Below, one piece after another: positions 12,053-24,099 of a stretch of 64,000 bases of DNA. The notes beneath the pieces were generated by a model that saw nothing but the letters and a program-made list of their open reading frames with translations, did no database searches and had not been told where the DNA came from. Position 1 is the stretch's first letter; every line of letters begins with the position of its first letter. Origin of the DNA: Macrotrachela quadricornifera (Eukaryota; Rotifera; Eurotatoria; Philodinida; Philodinidae); assembly GCA_022393335.1 (NCBI GenBank), contig JAJEKB010020239.1, forward strand, positions 136,128 through 200,127, written 5' to 3'. Both the position numbers and the translations under genes were made by a program.

Positions 12053-13732
12053 AAAAGGACAGGGGCACATAAGGCCCTGATTTGTCCCATTGGACTTTTT
12101 CATACTATATCTAGCACAATCATATATAAAATGAAAGAGCTTCAGTTGGCGAGTATTTTTATACTAGATTTTAAATACATTTCAAATACAGTTGAGGATT
12201 TCTTCCTGTAGATCTTTGAATAGTCTTATTGCGAATAAATGCTCATGACATAATAGTCTTTTAGATTAATTTCCTATTTATAAGTTTTAGAAATTTATCT
12301 TATATTATAGCTGATTGGATAGCTCTTTTCACGGGCTACAAAACCATATAGTTTTTAAAACTACTGGAGATGGACCAAGATAAAATTCTAAGACCATAAA
12401 GTAAAAACAACGTATATTCTTACATATGATTTAACATACTTGATTTATGATTCTTTCAAAAAATGTTTTTATGGTAACCCCTGTTACAACTCGTCAGATA
12501 TTTCTAGATTCAGAAAAATGGAAACACCAGGATCAAATAGGTACATGTTGTTTTTGTAGATCAGTAAAGAGATTGATGCTGTTTCTTGTCGTTATGTTTT
12601 TAAATCAGATGCGACATCAGTTATCATATGACATTCATATTACGGTTGGCTCCATCGTTCTAATGGTCATGAGTCCTATATAGACCTCACTTCTTCCGGT
12701 TAAAAAAATCATACAATTTTTGTATAAACATTCTTTTAAACATTGTCATATTCACACGCTCGCCTTCAGAATCCGTTAAATAGGAGCTGATGAATCATAG
12801 TTACATATCCTATCATTGTATTGTTAACACTCTGAATGAAATTAATACTATGCTTGTTGATCATGCATGCAGAGAGAAAAAGGCGGTGCAGGCAAAAATA
12901 CTGAGGATATAATGTATCGAAATAAACATATATAGAGATTAAGATGTGTGAGATGTTTTTTTTCTTTATGATAAAAAGAATAGATACGCAAGGGCTGGTG
13001 AGAATCGTTGGGAAGGAAGGAGAAATCGAAACCGTTTCAGCTGTATATCAGCACGAATAGTATACGTGCCATGGAGAACAACATAATATTAAGAGCAACA
13101 GAAAATACATAATGCCAATGTTATTTTCTCGGAATTAATTATAAGGCTATTTGATTGTCTAATTGTGAAAAGAACCATATATCTATAACGAAATTATATC
13201 GTGTGATAATACGCATTCTATTGTGCCTCGTGAAGCAATCGTTCGAAGCTGTGTTTGTGAAAATCGGATTCGTGAAGGTGATCCAAAGTACTCAGTTGTT
13301 ACTTCACTGCATTGGCTCATACAACTTTTAGAAAAATCGTCAATCAAGTATGTTAAATCATATGTAAGAATAGACATGGTTTTTACTTTGCGGTCTTAGA
13401 CTTTTTCTTGGCCCACCTTTAATAGTTTTAAAAACTATATAGTTTTCTTGCCCGTGAAAAGAGCTATCCAATGAGCTACAATAGAAGATGAATTTCTAAA
13501 ATTTATAAATAGGAAATTGATCTAAAAGACCATTATGTCATGAGCATTTATTCGCAATAAGACTATTCGAAGTCTGCATGAAGAAATGCTCAACTGTATT
13601 TGAAATGTATTTGAAATCTAGTATAAAAATACTCGTCAACTGAAGCTCTTTCATTCTATATATGATTGTGCTGGATATAATATGAAAAAGTCCAATGAGC
13701 CAAATCAAGGCCTTATGCGCCACTGTCCTTTT
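12053..13732. mobile_element. Foldback element with ~400-bp inverted arms, copy 1
   Basis: The left arm, about 12053-12455, is the reverse complement of about 13330-13732, starting at aaaaggacaggggcacataa and closing at gcgccactgtcctttt. The inner 0.9 kb has no recognisable transposase. The open frame at 12447-12683 reappears, with a 33-bp difference, in the second copy, but the similarity is no higher than in the surrounding DNA, so I do not call a gene. This may be a non-autonomous DNA transposon with long arms, class unknown. Confidence 0.75.
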
Positions 13733-14297
13733 AAAAAAAAAGCAACAAAAATTTCTTACGAACCTAGTAATTAAAATTTGTTTTTTTCGTAGGAATAGTT
13801 ATTCTATCGATCTCATTTCGTTTTTACTTTAAATTAACACAAAAAATACAGATGTCACTGGGAAATAGTGAAATCAGCTTAGCTTTTTGGTATAAGATTA
13901 AAAAATTTTATTAATCTGATCTAGGCGTGACTGCCTGGCCGTCAGTTTACAAATGAAGCAGAGGCGTCACGGTCGCCTAAATGTCACCCAAATTTTACGT
14001 TAGAGTGCGAGCGGACTCGGCCCGGACTGTGCACGTCTCTGATATATACACAATTCCAATAAAAATTTTGACATTTTTATTTCAAATTTGAATCAATATC
14101 ACAAGAAAATAATATTGTTCAAGTCTAAAGTTAAGAAATGAAAATCTCATTTTTTTAAATATTTATTTAAATTAAATTATAGTTTTATTTTTCAATGAAT
14201 TATTTTATAACTAATAAAGTAATATACCATACTATGTAAGTATAATTTAAAATTAAAATAAAAACTTATTTGTTCTTCTTTAGCTATCGTCCAATTT
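12211..14297 (+). repeat. ~2.1-kb duplicated segment, copy 1 (partner 50188-52262)
   Basis: The segment matches 50188-52262 almost base for base in the same orientation, with scattered substitutions and small indels. It runs through the foldback element and continues about 560 bp beyond its right arm. The left limit differs: copy 2 lacks the outer ~155 bp of the left arm. The right limit is a shared cttctttagctatcgt, after which the two diverge. Confidence 0.85.
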
Positions 14298-14332
14298 TAT
14301 TTTTGAAGAAATAACTGTATAGTATAGTTTTA

Positions 14333-14870
14333 ATGAATAATTTGTATTTTTTAATGAAAATGGAAATTTTCGATCTTAAACGATCATTATCAACCTTTTA
14401 CCACGACCTAGTATATCAAGATCTTATAAAAACAATAACAATATACAAAATTAAACTAAACAAGCATAAACATGATGAAAATACGATTTTCAAGCATAAA
14501 ACAAACATAAACTTAACATCATTAATCTTTGACATCATTACTTGGTGTTTCTTCAAATTCAATACCAATATACCTATAAACTGATTACTCAAGATGATAA
14601 GTACTACTATTTTATAACAATGTATGAAAATTGATGAATCTTGAGATTTTATAATAAGTTTTGAAGAAACACCAAGTAATAATGTTAAGTTTATGTTTGT
14701 TTTACGCTTGAAAATCGTATTTTCATCATGTTTATGCTTGTTTAGTTTAATTTCGTATATTGTTATTGTTTTTGTAAGATCTTGATATACTAGGTGGTGG
14801 TATAAGGTTGATAATGATTGTTTAAGATCGAAAATTTCCATTTTCTTTAAAAATACAAATTATTCATCAA
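14333..14870. mobile_element. Foldback element with ~220-bp arms
   Basis: The left arm, about 14333-14560, and right arm, about 14655-14870, are reverse complements with few mismatches, around a loop of about 90 bp. Because of this symmetry both strands carry an open frame with the same peptide (starting MEIFDLK); these are shadows of the palindrome, not genes. The element sits just past the end of the duplicated segment and is absent from the partner locus. Confidence 0.75.
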
Positions 14871-14993
14871 ACTTTTTCTTCTATTCAAAATGATTAAATG
14901 AGAGTTAACTAATAAGTGAAGCTATCTCTTTTCAATTCGTTTATTCCTTTTATATTTTTTATTTTCTAAATCATGATATTCATCTTTAATACG

Positions 14994-15117
14994 TAGGGTT
15001 ATTCAAAAGTAGTGACGGAGGCCTCTTTTTCCCTTATTTATAGGTAAAAAAAAGACATTTTTTTTACCTTTAAATAAGGGGAAAAGAGGCCTCCACCATT
15101 ACTTTTAAATAACCTTA
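14994..15117. mobile_element. ~120-bp hairpin MITE
   Basis: A near-perfect hairpin: the left arm (gggttattcaaaagtagtga, then ggcctctttttccc) pairs with the right arm, bounded by TA on both sides. Sequence resembling its tip (aaaagtagtgg, then tacctttttt) recurs near 58035, and less clearly near 18160, so it belongs to a small family. Confidence 0.65.
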
Positions 15118-15950
15118 AGTATTTTAATGAAGTGACAGTCCGTATTTCTGCGCCCACTTTTACGGTCGTATGGCGGATCATTTATGGATCGTTTCGTTCG
15201 ACCTGGCTGAACTTCGTAAAATCGATAAGATGTAGCATTACAGTTTATTAGACGCTAAAATTATAATTCACAAAGTAAAAGGCAAATGGTATATGATAGA
15301 GATAAATTAAATCGCGTCATTTTCAGATACTCGAATGAAATTGAATAAAGAGTTAAGATTTAATCGATCAAATGAAATTTCAAAAAGAATCTACTTATTA
15401 TCTGTTATTCTTATCGTTATGGAATTGGATGACGAATTCAATTCAAAAATTATAATTTTTATCAGATAATCTATAATAATCTATTTCTCACAATGCCCGT
15501 TCATATAGATATTTATAACCTTTCACTCTTAAATAACATAATTTGGATCATGGTTTTCAATAGTTCGTGCTCCTTTCATGATTTTTAATGAATAACCCTC
15601 AGAAGTAAGTTGTCATAAATGACAAGCTATCCAGTTTTCGATTCATTTTTTATTCGCTTTTATGAAATATAAAGTTTTATCGACAAACAAATGCGCTGAC
15701 ATTCATTTAATCTTGGGATATTATAGTCAAGCTACTTTTGTAGAGTATAAATGTAGACTATGATAAGACAACAAAAAATGCCATGGAATGACATCCACAC
15801 AATTTAGAAAATAATTTCAATGCCATAAGTTTTTATCGTTTAAATAATCTTCATAAATTCATATAAACTGATCAAAACAATCAAATCATTGAATGTTCTT
15901 TTTCTCGAGAATAATATGATTAAAGAATGTTTATTACGACATAATTTGTT
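15118..15950. other. Intergenic, no gene seen
   Basis: AT-rich sequence downstream of the minus-strand channel gene, with no coding match and no clear inverted repeat. Confidence 0.45.
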
Positions 15951-18020
15951 TTATTTTTTTTGTCTTGCAAGTCTAATTGAATGAAATTCATATCGAAGAA
16001 GTCGATAGAACATTTCAATAAATTCCATAATTGAAAGAAAACTAATTCCAATCCACAAACCAGTTTGACCTCCAATATTTGAAAAAACATCAACTAAACT
16101 AAGTTGTGCTATTTGTGTACTATTTTCGACAAGAGTTGTTTCACAAACAACACTTAAAGCAAGATAATTTGTTTGAATATGTGAACGCCATTCTGTTAGC
16201 CAATTTGATGGTACTGGAATGGTAGAATTTTCAACAAATTCTTTGATTCCATCCATTTGCCATTCAAGTGGCGATGCTAATGCTGACTGATGAATAATAA
16301 AATCTATTACTGAGCATCTTTGTGAACAATCTGAGCAATATTTTTGTAGAAGGAAAGGAGTATTTAACAGTTCATTAGCTGCTTGAGTATAACAAGGAAT
16401 AGAAGATTCCGTCAGATTGCAAAGAGGTGCTACAATAACTTTGTTTGAATTCGGTAACACAATTGAACGAGCATTCCATAGAAAAAGACTAACACAACCA
16501 CATTTTTCATACCTGAAATACATGTATTTTCGCGAAACACAAGGTAAAACGAATGTTGAAACATATTGAACTAGAAATCTGCATTCACGTTTCAATCAAC
16601 AGTTTAGTATTAGTGCTGTTCGATTAGAAAAGATAGTGTACATACTCTTAAAACTGAAATTTACTATGGAATTAGTATGATATACAAGTGACTCTAAGAT
16701 AATTGTTCTTGGTCTTAACTTGCACTCATTATAACATATTATAATTAATATTTCTCATTATTGATGTAGATTAAAAGTAGATAACAATTCGCGATTAAAA
16801 TATATATTGATGCAATTGATCGTTTACAATCTATGGAGTTCTATCATGTTTCACATTTTCTTTCGATAAAAATTGTGCTAATAGTTTCTATTTTTGCATC
16901 TCAATTAGTTGAGTGGTTTTATCTAAATATACTTACACGTAGGCTTGTTGACAGAGTTGAAAACAAACCGTTTGAGCATAACCATAGTCGGCACCAAAAA
17001 AATAATTATCATACATAACTTTCATTTGTAGAGGCACTTTGTCAGTACATGATGTGTAGGGAGATGGTAATAAGAAAGTTGTCTTCTTTTTATATCCTAA
17101 TTTATGCGATTTTCCTGGCGATAATAGGAGACCAGAAGTTTGAATCAACGGCAATTCGGTATTATCATGTATAAGAGCTACTATGCCAGTACCTGAATGA
17201 AAATGAAAAATGAACTAGCATTCAACGGTTTTATCAAATATATACCCTTCCAGAAATAGGGAGGATATTGATGACTATGTATATACAACTCTAACTCAAG
17301 TACACCATCACCACCATTGTGATTTGTATAACGTACACTATTGTTACTATCATTTTTCATTTTAGCATTAAATGTATAACAAAGACCATAAGATGCTGAG
17401 CTGAATTTAGTGAAATTGATTATTGAACATGGTAAATTATTGAATGTACATTTGTAAAGCATGGATGAAAGTGAATAGAAATATGATTCTATTGACTTAT
17501 TTGTATTTATCTCATTTACTAGAAAATTTCCACTAGCTACAGATAAATACGGAGGTATTGTAGTCATATTAGTTGAATTAGTTAAATTTAATGTATTTGT
17601 ATAGTTTAAAAATGGTCCGATAAATTGATCCAGACGAAATGATGCAACATTACAAATACTCACTGCTGGAAAATATTGTGGCCATTCAAAGGTAATATCC
17701 ACATTTATTTGTGTTGGATAATTAAAATATGATAAAATTGCTTTAATTACAAAATAAATCGTAACAGCAGTAAAACAAAGAAATGAAATTGACCAAAATA
17801 CACGATTATATATACTTTGACTTCGAGCAATACCTGGAAGACCATGCATTGATGTATTTAAACTAAATTCGCGAATAATTGAACGACGACGATGCACTTT
17901 CTTTTCATCTTTGATCAATGTTGATTCAGTTGAAATTATAGTTGATACCATTGATGGAGTTGAAACAAATGCGACACGAGGTGTTGTTTCCTCTTTCGAT
18001 AATATTGTTTTCTTTTTCAT
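15951..18020 (-). CDS. ENaC/degenerin/ASIC-like sodium channel subunit
   Basis: The minus-strand exons are 18020-17246, 17192-16937 and 16512-15951, separated by a 53-bp and a 424-bp intron; joined they give 530 residues with consistent phases (1, then 2). The N-terminus is cytosolic with the conserved HG gating motif at residues 59-60 (HGLPGIARS), then a first membrane helix at about 74-97. FPAVSICN starts the extracellular domain, and PSPYTSC, KCGC and a Cys-rich thumb region follow. The second helix lies in the last 40 residues (GGQTGLWIGISFLS), where GIS fits the G-x-S selectivity filter. Family members form trimeric, amiloride-sensitive sodium channels gated by peptides, acid or force; the stimulus here cannot be read from sequence. 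The length matches the family, and the start is the first ATG before the conserved N-terminus. It looks intact. Confidence 0.92.
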
Positions 18021-18904
18021 TGATCGAAATTTACTAAAAAAAACATCATTGAAAAAGTATTAGTTTAATAAATTAGACTGAGAATTTGATTCTTAGGTTT
18101 TTTGTAGTTAAATGTTCCTGATTAATAACATATACTGTTGAAAAACTGCTTAGGGCATGCCACAAGTAGTGATTCAGATGCCTTATTTTTGTGTAATAGG
18201 CTTACTGAAATTTTCTTTTTATATGAGAAGATAGAGAAACTGAAGCTCTATTTTTCTATGCTATTTCATTACTTTTTGACTGCTAACATACTAATAAAAT
18301 TTCAATAAGAACTGCTTTTGTATAAAACACAAGTAAGGTTCGTCGATTCGATTCACTTAACCTTCGACTGGGAAAGGTAGAAGTATTTTTTTCCATGTAC
18401 CAATGTGGCAAGAATTGACCTAACAACTTTATAATAATAAGCAATTCTAACTTCTTTGATTAAATCGTAACATTCAAACAAAATCACTAGATCTTTTTCG
18501 TAAAATTGTCTCAGATAAAATATGTATTTATGAAAGAGTCCTCTGCGTTAATCATTACTGCATCAGGAATCATAACGTTTGTTCCTACAAATCCTGGTCA
18601 AAAATGTTTCTAAAATCTGATTCGTTCATAAAATCAACCAATCAGTTTTGCAAAAAATAGCTTAGTACGAGTTATCCTCATTCACAAGTTTATTAAAGGG
18701 CTTCTATAAGCATATAGTTTTTAAACTTTTCCACTGACACAAAGCCGCAAACTATTTTTTCATATGACCCTCCCTTCAGTCGGGGAAATAAAGTGCACAA
18801 AAACTGACTTTTGAACCAAACAGAAATCACCAAACAAGTTTCATTTTTCTCGTATGATCTAGCCATAAGTGAAGAAATACTAATACACGATCTATTGGTA
18901 CCGT
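18021..18904 (+). repeat. Intergenic with a ~460-bp unclassified repeat (18325-18788)
   Basis: An element seems to run from a head motif at 18325-18374 (acaagtaaggttcgtcg, then cttaaccttcgactg) to a tail motif at 18750-18788 (catatgaccctcccttcagt). Both motifs recur many times between 25.2 and 33.5 kb. The ends share the word ccctcgactg in opposite orientation, like short inverted repeats. No coding content is seen. Confidence 0.5.
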
Positions 18905-19275
18905 TGTACTAAAGTGCTTGAGGACCTACAGGTACTTTCGTAATATAGAACTTCAAGATCACTGCCTATCCCCTAATACAAGACTTAAGGACCCATGAGC
19001 ACCCTCCTAATCTCGTACTGAAGGCCATATACGTATCCCCTAACCGAGCACTTGAAGACTTACGGATACTCTCGTAATATATTAGTAGACGGCATAGGAG
19101 TACCCCACTAATATATCACTTCTGTATCTGTAGACACCCCCTCTACTATAGAACTTGAGAACCCCCGGGTCCCCTATATAGTAGCCTTTGAGGAACCATG
19201 GGCACTCCCATACAGTAGCTCTTGAGGACCCATCAGTACCCCTATAATATAAGATATGAGGACTATGGGGCGTCC
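18905..19275 (+). repeat. 34-bp minisatellite, ~11 degenerate copies
   Basis: The word acttgaggaccca and its variants recur about every 34 bp (near 18915, 18949, 18983, 19017, 19050, 19083, 19117, 19153, 19184, 19219 and 19253), each followed by a c-rich tacccc and an aatatag word. The copies have diverged, so this is an old array. No coding content. Confidence 0.7.
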
Positions 19276-19442
19276 TATTGTATGGAAAGTCCGTTGGAGC
19301 TAATGAAAAATTAAAAAAACACTATATTGGGCCTTGATTTTCTCAAAAGTCGTACATCAGAATTTCTTGAAAAAGCTTGTTAGCGCAGTCCCTTTGGGAC
19401 TAAAATGTTGGACGTATATATCTTTAAACAACAGGATCCCAG

Positions 19443-19610
19443 CTAAATAAACACAGGAACCAATTTCCGTATCGTGCCTGTTTGTAATGGAGAGAAATCT
19501 GTGTAAGAGAGGGAGGGAGGGGGAGGTGAGGTGTCCGTAATGGGGACTGTCTGTAAGGGAGATGTCTGTAAGGGAGGGGGGGGGGGGGAGCCGCCAAATT
19601 TCGACTTAAA
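19443..19610. repeat. G-rich ctgtaagggaggg low-complexity repeat
   Basis: Short direct repeats of tctgtaagggagg and a run of 13 or more Gs near 19577-19590. The Pro-rich minus-strand frame across it (19443-19661) is a product of this composition. Confidence 0.6.
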
Positions 19611-19658
19611 ACTTACACTCACATTTTTCATATGTGAGTTCCACAAAATTCTTCTTAA

Positions 19659-21821
19659 CACATTCGAGGCGATTCAGTTTTGTACAGAAATTGATTGAGA
19701 TATTCGCTCCTATGAAGAATAAATTCCTACTGGATGCACTTACTGACCTTTTCTTTCTGTTCTATCGATTTTTTACTATCCTTCTTTTTGTACAATTAAA
19801 TAGTGAATCGAATCTCGTCTCCAGCTGTATAATGATTCAAGTTACTTTTTCGTTCTGTAATGTGTATTATACATTACGTGTGAGATAAGGATAGAAAGTT
19901 TCTACATTTTTTCTGTTGCACTCGTATCTATTCTGTGCATTGCTACTCATCAATATAAAAGCGATGAAAATTGTCAGTATTCTTGAATATTTTACATGTC
20001 GTCAGAAGAAGCCAGTACGGAAGATAGCCTTGACTCACTCAGTGAAGTGAGTTCTTTGGATGATGATTTTGCTAGAATGCACGTCGAATCTGCAAGTTCC
20101 GATGAAGAAGTCACTGATGATGAGGTCGATTCAAACGTCTGGCTTGAAATAAAATCAGAATCTAACGGTGAATTTCTGGAAGATTATGGACTTATTGTAC
20201 AAGTAACACCAACTTCCGAAGATGGTACAGTCAATCCTATCGATTGCTATCGACATTTCATCACTGACGAGATTATAAGTCTTATGGTTCTTGAAACTAT
20301 TAGATATGCAGAACAATACTTACGAACACATAAACTTAGCAAACTATCAAAAAATCTTCAATGGGAACCAAATATTAACGAAGAAATGCTGAAGTTTTTG
20401 AAGATAGTCATCGAGATGGACTTAGTGCAAATGCCAAAAGTAGACTACTATTGGAGCAAAAGTCAATTATATGGATCAGAAATCATTCAAAATACAATGT
20501 CGAGAGACAAATTCGAATTACTTCTCAAGTTTTTGCATTTTTCTAACAAAGAGGAACAGGATGCGAGCCAAAATAAACTAGCTAAGTTGAATCCACTTTT
20601 GATCCTATTGAAAGCTAGATTTAAGTCGATTTATGCGCCCGGTTCTGTCACCATCGTCGACGGAACAATGGTGCCCTACCGAGGTCGACTCTCTTTTAGA
20701 CAATATGTTCCAAGCAAAGCCCACAAATATGGGGTTAAAATGTGTAAAGTAGCAGACATAAATGAATATACTTGGAATTTTATAATTAATACAGGAAAAC
20801 AGAATCCAACGACTGGTCGTAGTCGTACTCAAACAGTCATCATGTAATTATTAGAAGATCTTTTCGTATGCTATCGAACTGTGGTAGCTGACAATTTTTT
20901 TACGAGTATCGATCTTGCGAAACGATTGTTAGGAAATGATACTTACCTCGTTGGAACATTGAGAAGTAACCGTGTTGGATCGGGAAAAGCAATTCTTCAG
21001 AAAAAACTCAAGAAGGGTGAGATTTATAGACTTCAGAATGGCGATGGTGTCAAGCTGATCAAGTGGACAGATAAAAGAGACATTCTGATGATATCTTTCA
21101 AGCCATCCCATACAACTGCTCTTGTGGACATCAGAAAAACTAATCCATCTGGCGAGCGCATCATAAAGCCACAAGTGGTGCTCGACTACAATAAAGGAAG
21201 ACAAGGTACGGATTTGTCGGATTAGCTATCTACATACTACACATGTCTAAGACAATCTGTGAAATGGTATCAAAAGGTGGCGTTTGAATTGATATTTGGA
21301 ACATTAGTCGTGAATAGCTATTTGATATACAAAGAAAATTACACAACAAACAACATAACCATTCTGCAGTTTCGTGAGAGTCTCGTGCAATCTTTATTCC
21401 TTGGTATGCCTTTCGAAAATCTGAAATCTGGTCCGAGACAACAATTGACGAGTCATTTGAAGCGCAAACTAGCTGATCATAAGCTGGAAGAAAAGAAAGG
21501 ATCTGACTGTGATGTTCGAAGAGGATGTGTTGATTGTTATGAAAAAAATAGAGAACATCAATCAAGAAAAGCGTGTCATTCGACAACAAAGAGAATCAAA
21601 ACTTTCTGTTCTGATTGTAACAATTTTTTTTGTCTTGATTGTTTTAATGAGAAGCATCATGCTATGTAATAAATCATTTTGAAAATAGCGAAGGTACAAA
21701 TCAGATCATATACTACGTGCAACTTTCCGCCTAAGAATGAAAGAGAAAGAACTGTTTTTCTATTCAGTTTCTTGCTAAAATATAGTGGGGTCCACCGGTA
21801 GACCCCATCGCCTCGAATGTG
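19659..21821 (+). mobile_element. Full-length piggyBac element, TTAA flanked
   Basis: Perfect 15-bp terminal inverted repeats (CACATTCGAGGCGAT at 19659-19673 and its complement at 21807-21821) are each flanked directly by TTAA (19655-19658 and 21822-21825), the diagnostic piggyBac target duplication. A subterminal palindrome (ggggtccaccggtagacccc) lies inside the right end. The 2163-bp element holds one transposase frame in the plus orientation. The intact ends suggest fairly recent insertion, even though the gene has decayed. Confidence 0.95.
19996..21669 (+). pseudogene. piggyBac transposase with two in-frame stops
   Basis: One reading frame of 558 codons is interrupted by TAA at 20845-20847 and TAG at 21223-21225. 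Before the first stop are an acidic N-terminus (residues 1-60) and the start of the DDE domain, with the first catalytic Asp in VDGTMVPYRGR. After it comes the second Asp in VADNFFTSIDL, then the third region DYNKGRQGTDLSD. The second stop falls where the family has Gln (LSDQL), and the first also sits at a likely Gln (TVIMQLLEDL), so both fit C-to-T changes. The C-terminus is a Cys-rich zinc finger (CSDCNNFFCLDCF). No frameshift is seen. The product would be a cut-and-paste transposase acting at TTAA sites. As read, no catalytically complete protein is made. Confidence 0.93.
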
Positions 21822-21825
21822 TTAA

Positions 21826-22607
21826 CTAAATCTTAATGAGTATTGCTATGTGAAATCATTCAGTTTCTCCGCTGTTTCCTATCAATGTTTTTTAATATTT
21901 TAAATCATATGATAAACAATAGATATCATATTAGTCTTTATCTTAAATAGTTGGCTTTATAGATTCATGCACTTCAGACTGATTGAACACTGATGTTTTA
22001 ATTATAAAATATAAAGATTTCAGAGATCATTTTTTGCAAAAATCGGCTTCTTATCATACTCTGCTGTAATTAGTACACGGTTCGAAACAAAACTAAATAC
22101 CTACTGTTATATAATTCGGTGAAAGCTACAAGATTCGCACATTTAAGTCTCTAACGAAAAATAATTTATAAAAAGTAGATAGAGTTACATGAAAGTACTC
22201 TTATTGATTCATACGATTCAACAGTAATATATATTTTTTTTATAAAAAATAAATCTATCAGTGTTACTTGATTAGAGAAGTATCACATTTGTTTATTGCA
22301 ATTAAATATAGTTTTTATAGTGCATCTTCCTATGAATCTAGACACAATCTCAATGGAATATTTATCAATCGTAGACATTTATATATCATTGTTCGACTTT
22401 TCGATGTAAGCCATCATATGTAAGAACATCATACAAATATATATAAACAAGTGTTATAGTATTATATTTAACTCAAATATGAGTTTTGTAATTTCTAATA
22501 TATGAAGATATGAAAAATCAAATAGAACGCGACTAACATACCTAAATGATATTTCCCATTAACGTCGAAACTTTTCTTTTAATGAATATTCTCCCGTTTT
22601 TGCATAT
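21826..22607. other. Intergenic, no gene seen
   Basis: Very AT-rich, with TA runs near 22230 and 22430. No coding match. Confidence 0.45.
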
Positions 22608-24075
22608 ATGTAATACTTGAAACTTGAAGTGAAGTATTCAACTATTCAGCTATTCAGTTATTCAAGTATTCGACTATTCAGCTACTCAGTCAAACGTAAA
22701 AGTCTTCAAAACGCATGTAAATGCAATTTTATCGTTATGTATACACCCATACACTATTATGAAATAGCATGCGTGTGAACGCGTCACACAGTTTACTATA
22801 TTGGCGAATGCATGCATGAAATTTTGCGTATCTACATGCTCTCTATTCCTCCCCCCTCCCCATGGACATGAACGACAATATTATAATGATCCAAAAATGA
22901 GTTATATGTTGTGAACGTGCATAAACACGCACAAGTTGTTTTTTCCAAAGACAAAATTCGAACATACTTGCTTTATTTCATAACACGAACTGTTGTAACA
23001 TTCGACCATTTACTTACAATAGGATGTATAATCAAAATTGAATTCATAATGATCATCCTCTAACTACTATATATGCATGTGCATAAATAGTAACTAAGGG
23101 AGGAAAACAGATTTTTCTCATTAGAATCAATCTTAAATAAAAAAGTTAGTTTAATCAAAGAAATGAGTTTATTCAAAACTATTAGGAAAATAAAGAACAA
23201 TGTCTCATCAATTTTTTAATCTCTGCTGTTCAAAATAGCAATTCAAAGATGAAACATCTGAAAGAAGATGTTTTTAAGTATTCTTTAATTTTTTAAATTA
23301 GAAATCAATTGATCTTAAATTTAAAAGAATAAGATTAATCATTGTAATTAATCAATCGAAAGAGTCTCATTTTATTTCTTTCACATTTCAGTCACACACT
23401 AATAAAGAATTTTAAGAAGCGAAGAGATTCTTTAAATAAATATAATATAGTTAGAAGAAAATTTTGCCAACTTTTATAGAAAATAAGTAAATACGCTTCG
23501 GTAGAAAAACTAAATTCTTGCAATAAGCAGCATGTGGAATATAAATTAGTAAAACTTCGCATGTCAATGTAGAATCGATTGTCCATTAGTTTTCATAAAC
23601 ACACTTCTTTTGTGTTGACATACAGGATTTCGAGAATATTTCATTATTTTGTAAGTACACAAAGATAGTGTTTTAACATTTTCATGCGAAACGTATGTTT
23701 TGTATGAGTATGCGTAAGAAGTGCATGAGAGTATCTGCATGGGTAGATTTCATGCACAAACTCTCTTGTTTTACTAAAAAATTTTAAAATTTGTGTTTTC
23801 ATCCATGCATCTAGAAAACGCAACCTCAGGCGTATGTTGATGTTTTTGTGTTTACATGCAAAAAGTGAAAAATATTTCATATAACTTGCATGACAGTGCG
23901 TGGTCCATGTTGATTTAAAAAATATTTTGCATGTCGATGCATATTTTAAGAAATCTTTTGCAAATACACGCATTTCTCTGACTCTCATGTTTGACTGGGT
24001 ATTTAAGTACTCAACTATTCAGTTATTCAGCTATTCAAGTATTCAGCTAATCAACTATTCAACTAATCTGATAAT
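22608..24075. mobile_element. Foldback element, ~1.47 kb, with attcagctattca arms
   Basis: Both ends hold runs of ttcaactattcagctattcag. Next to them, inverted copies of cagtcaaac and of a gcatgtaaatgcaa-like segment face each other (22686-22735 against 23950-24000), and gcatgaaatt/tctacatgc words are also inverted (22810-22840 against 23725-23760). The middle is AT-rich with no transposase match. The minus-strand frame 23644-23988 lies in the right arm and is not called. The element may be non-autonomous. Confidence 0.5.
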
Positions 24076-24099
24076 ATACAGATCTTTTTTTCTTCAATA

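Noticed and set aside
12447..12683. Open frame shared with 50441-50779
   Set aside because: Conserved only as much as the surrounding duplicated DNA, with a 33-bp difference; no domain seen.
14333..14841. Two matching open frames on opposite strands (MEIFDLK start)
   Set aside because: They are the two arms of one palindrome; the same peptide arises on both strands by symmetry.
19996..21669. Variant genetic code (TAA and TAG read as Gln), suggested by the piggyBac stops
   Set aside because: Other genes in the window end cleanly at TAA, and the other dead transposases have TGA or frameshifts, so ordinary mutation is simpler.
23644..23988. 114-codon minus-strand frame
   Set aside because: Lies within the arm of the foldback element and is built from repeated atgca words.
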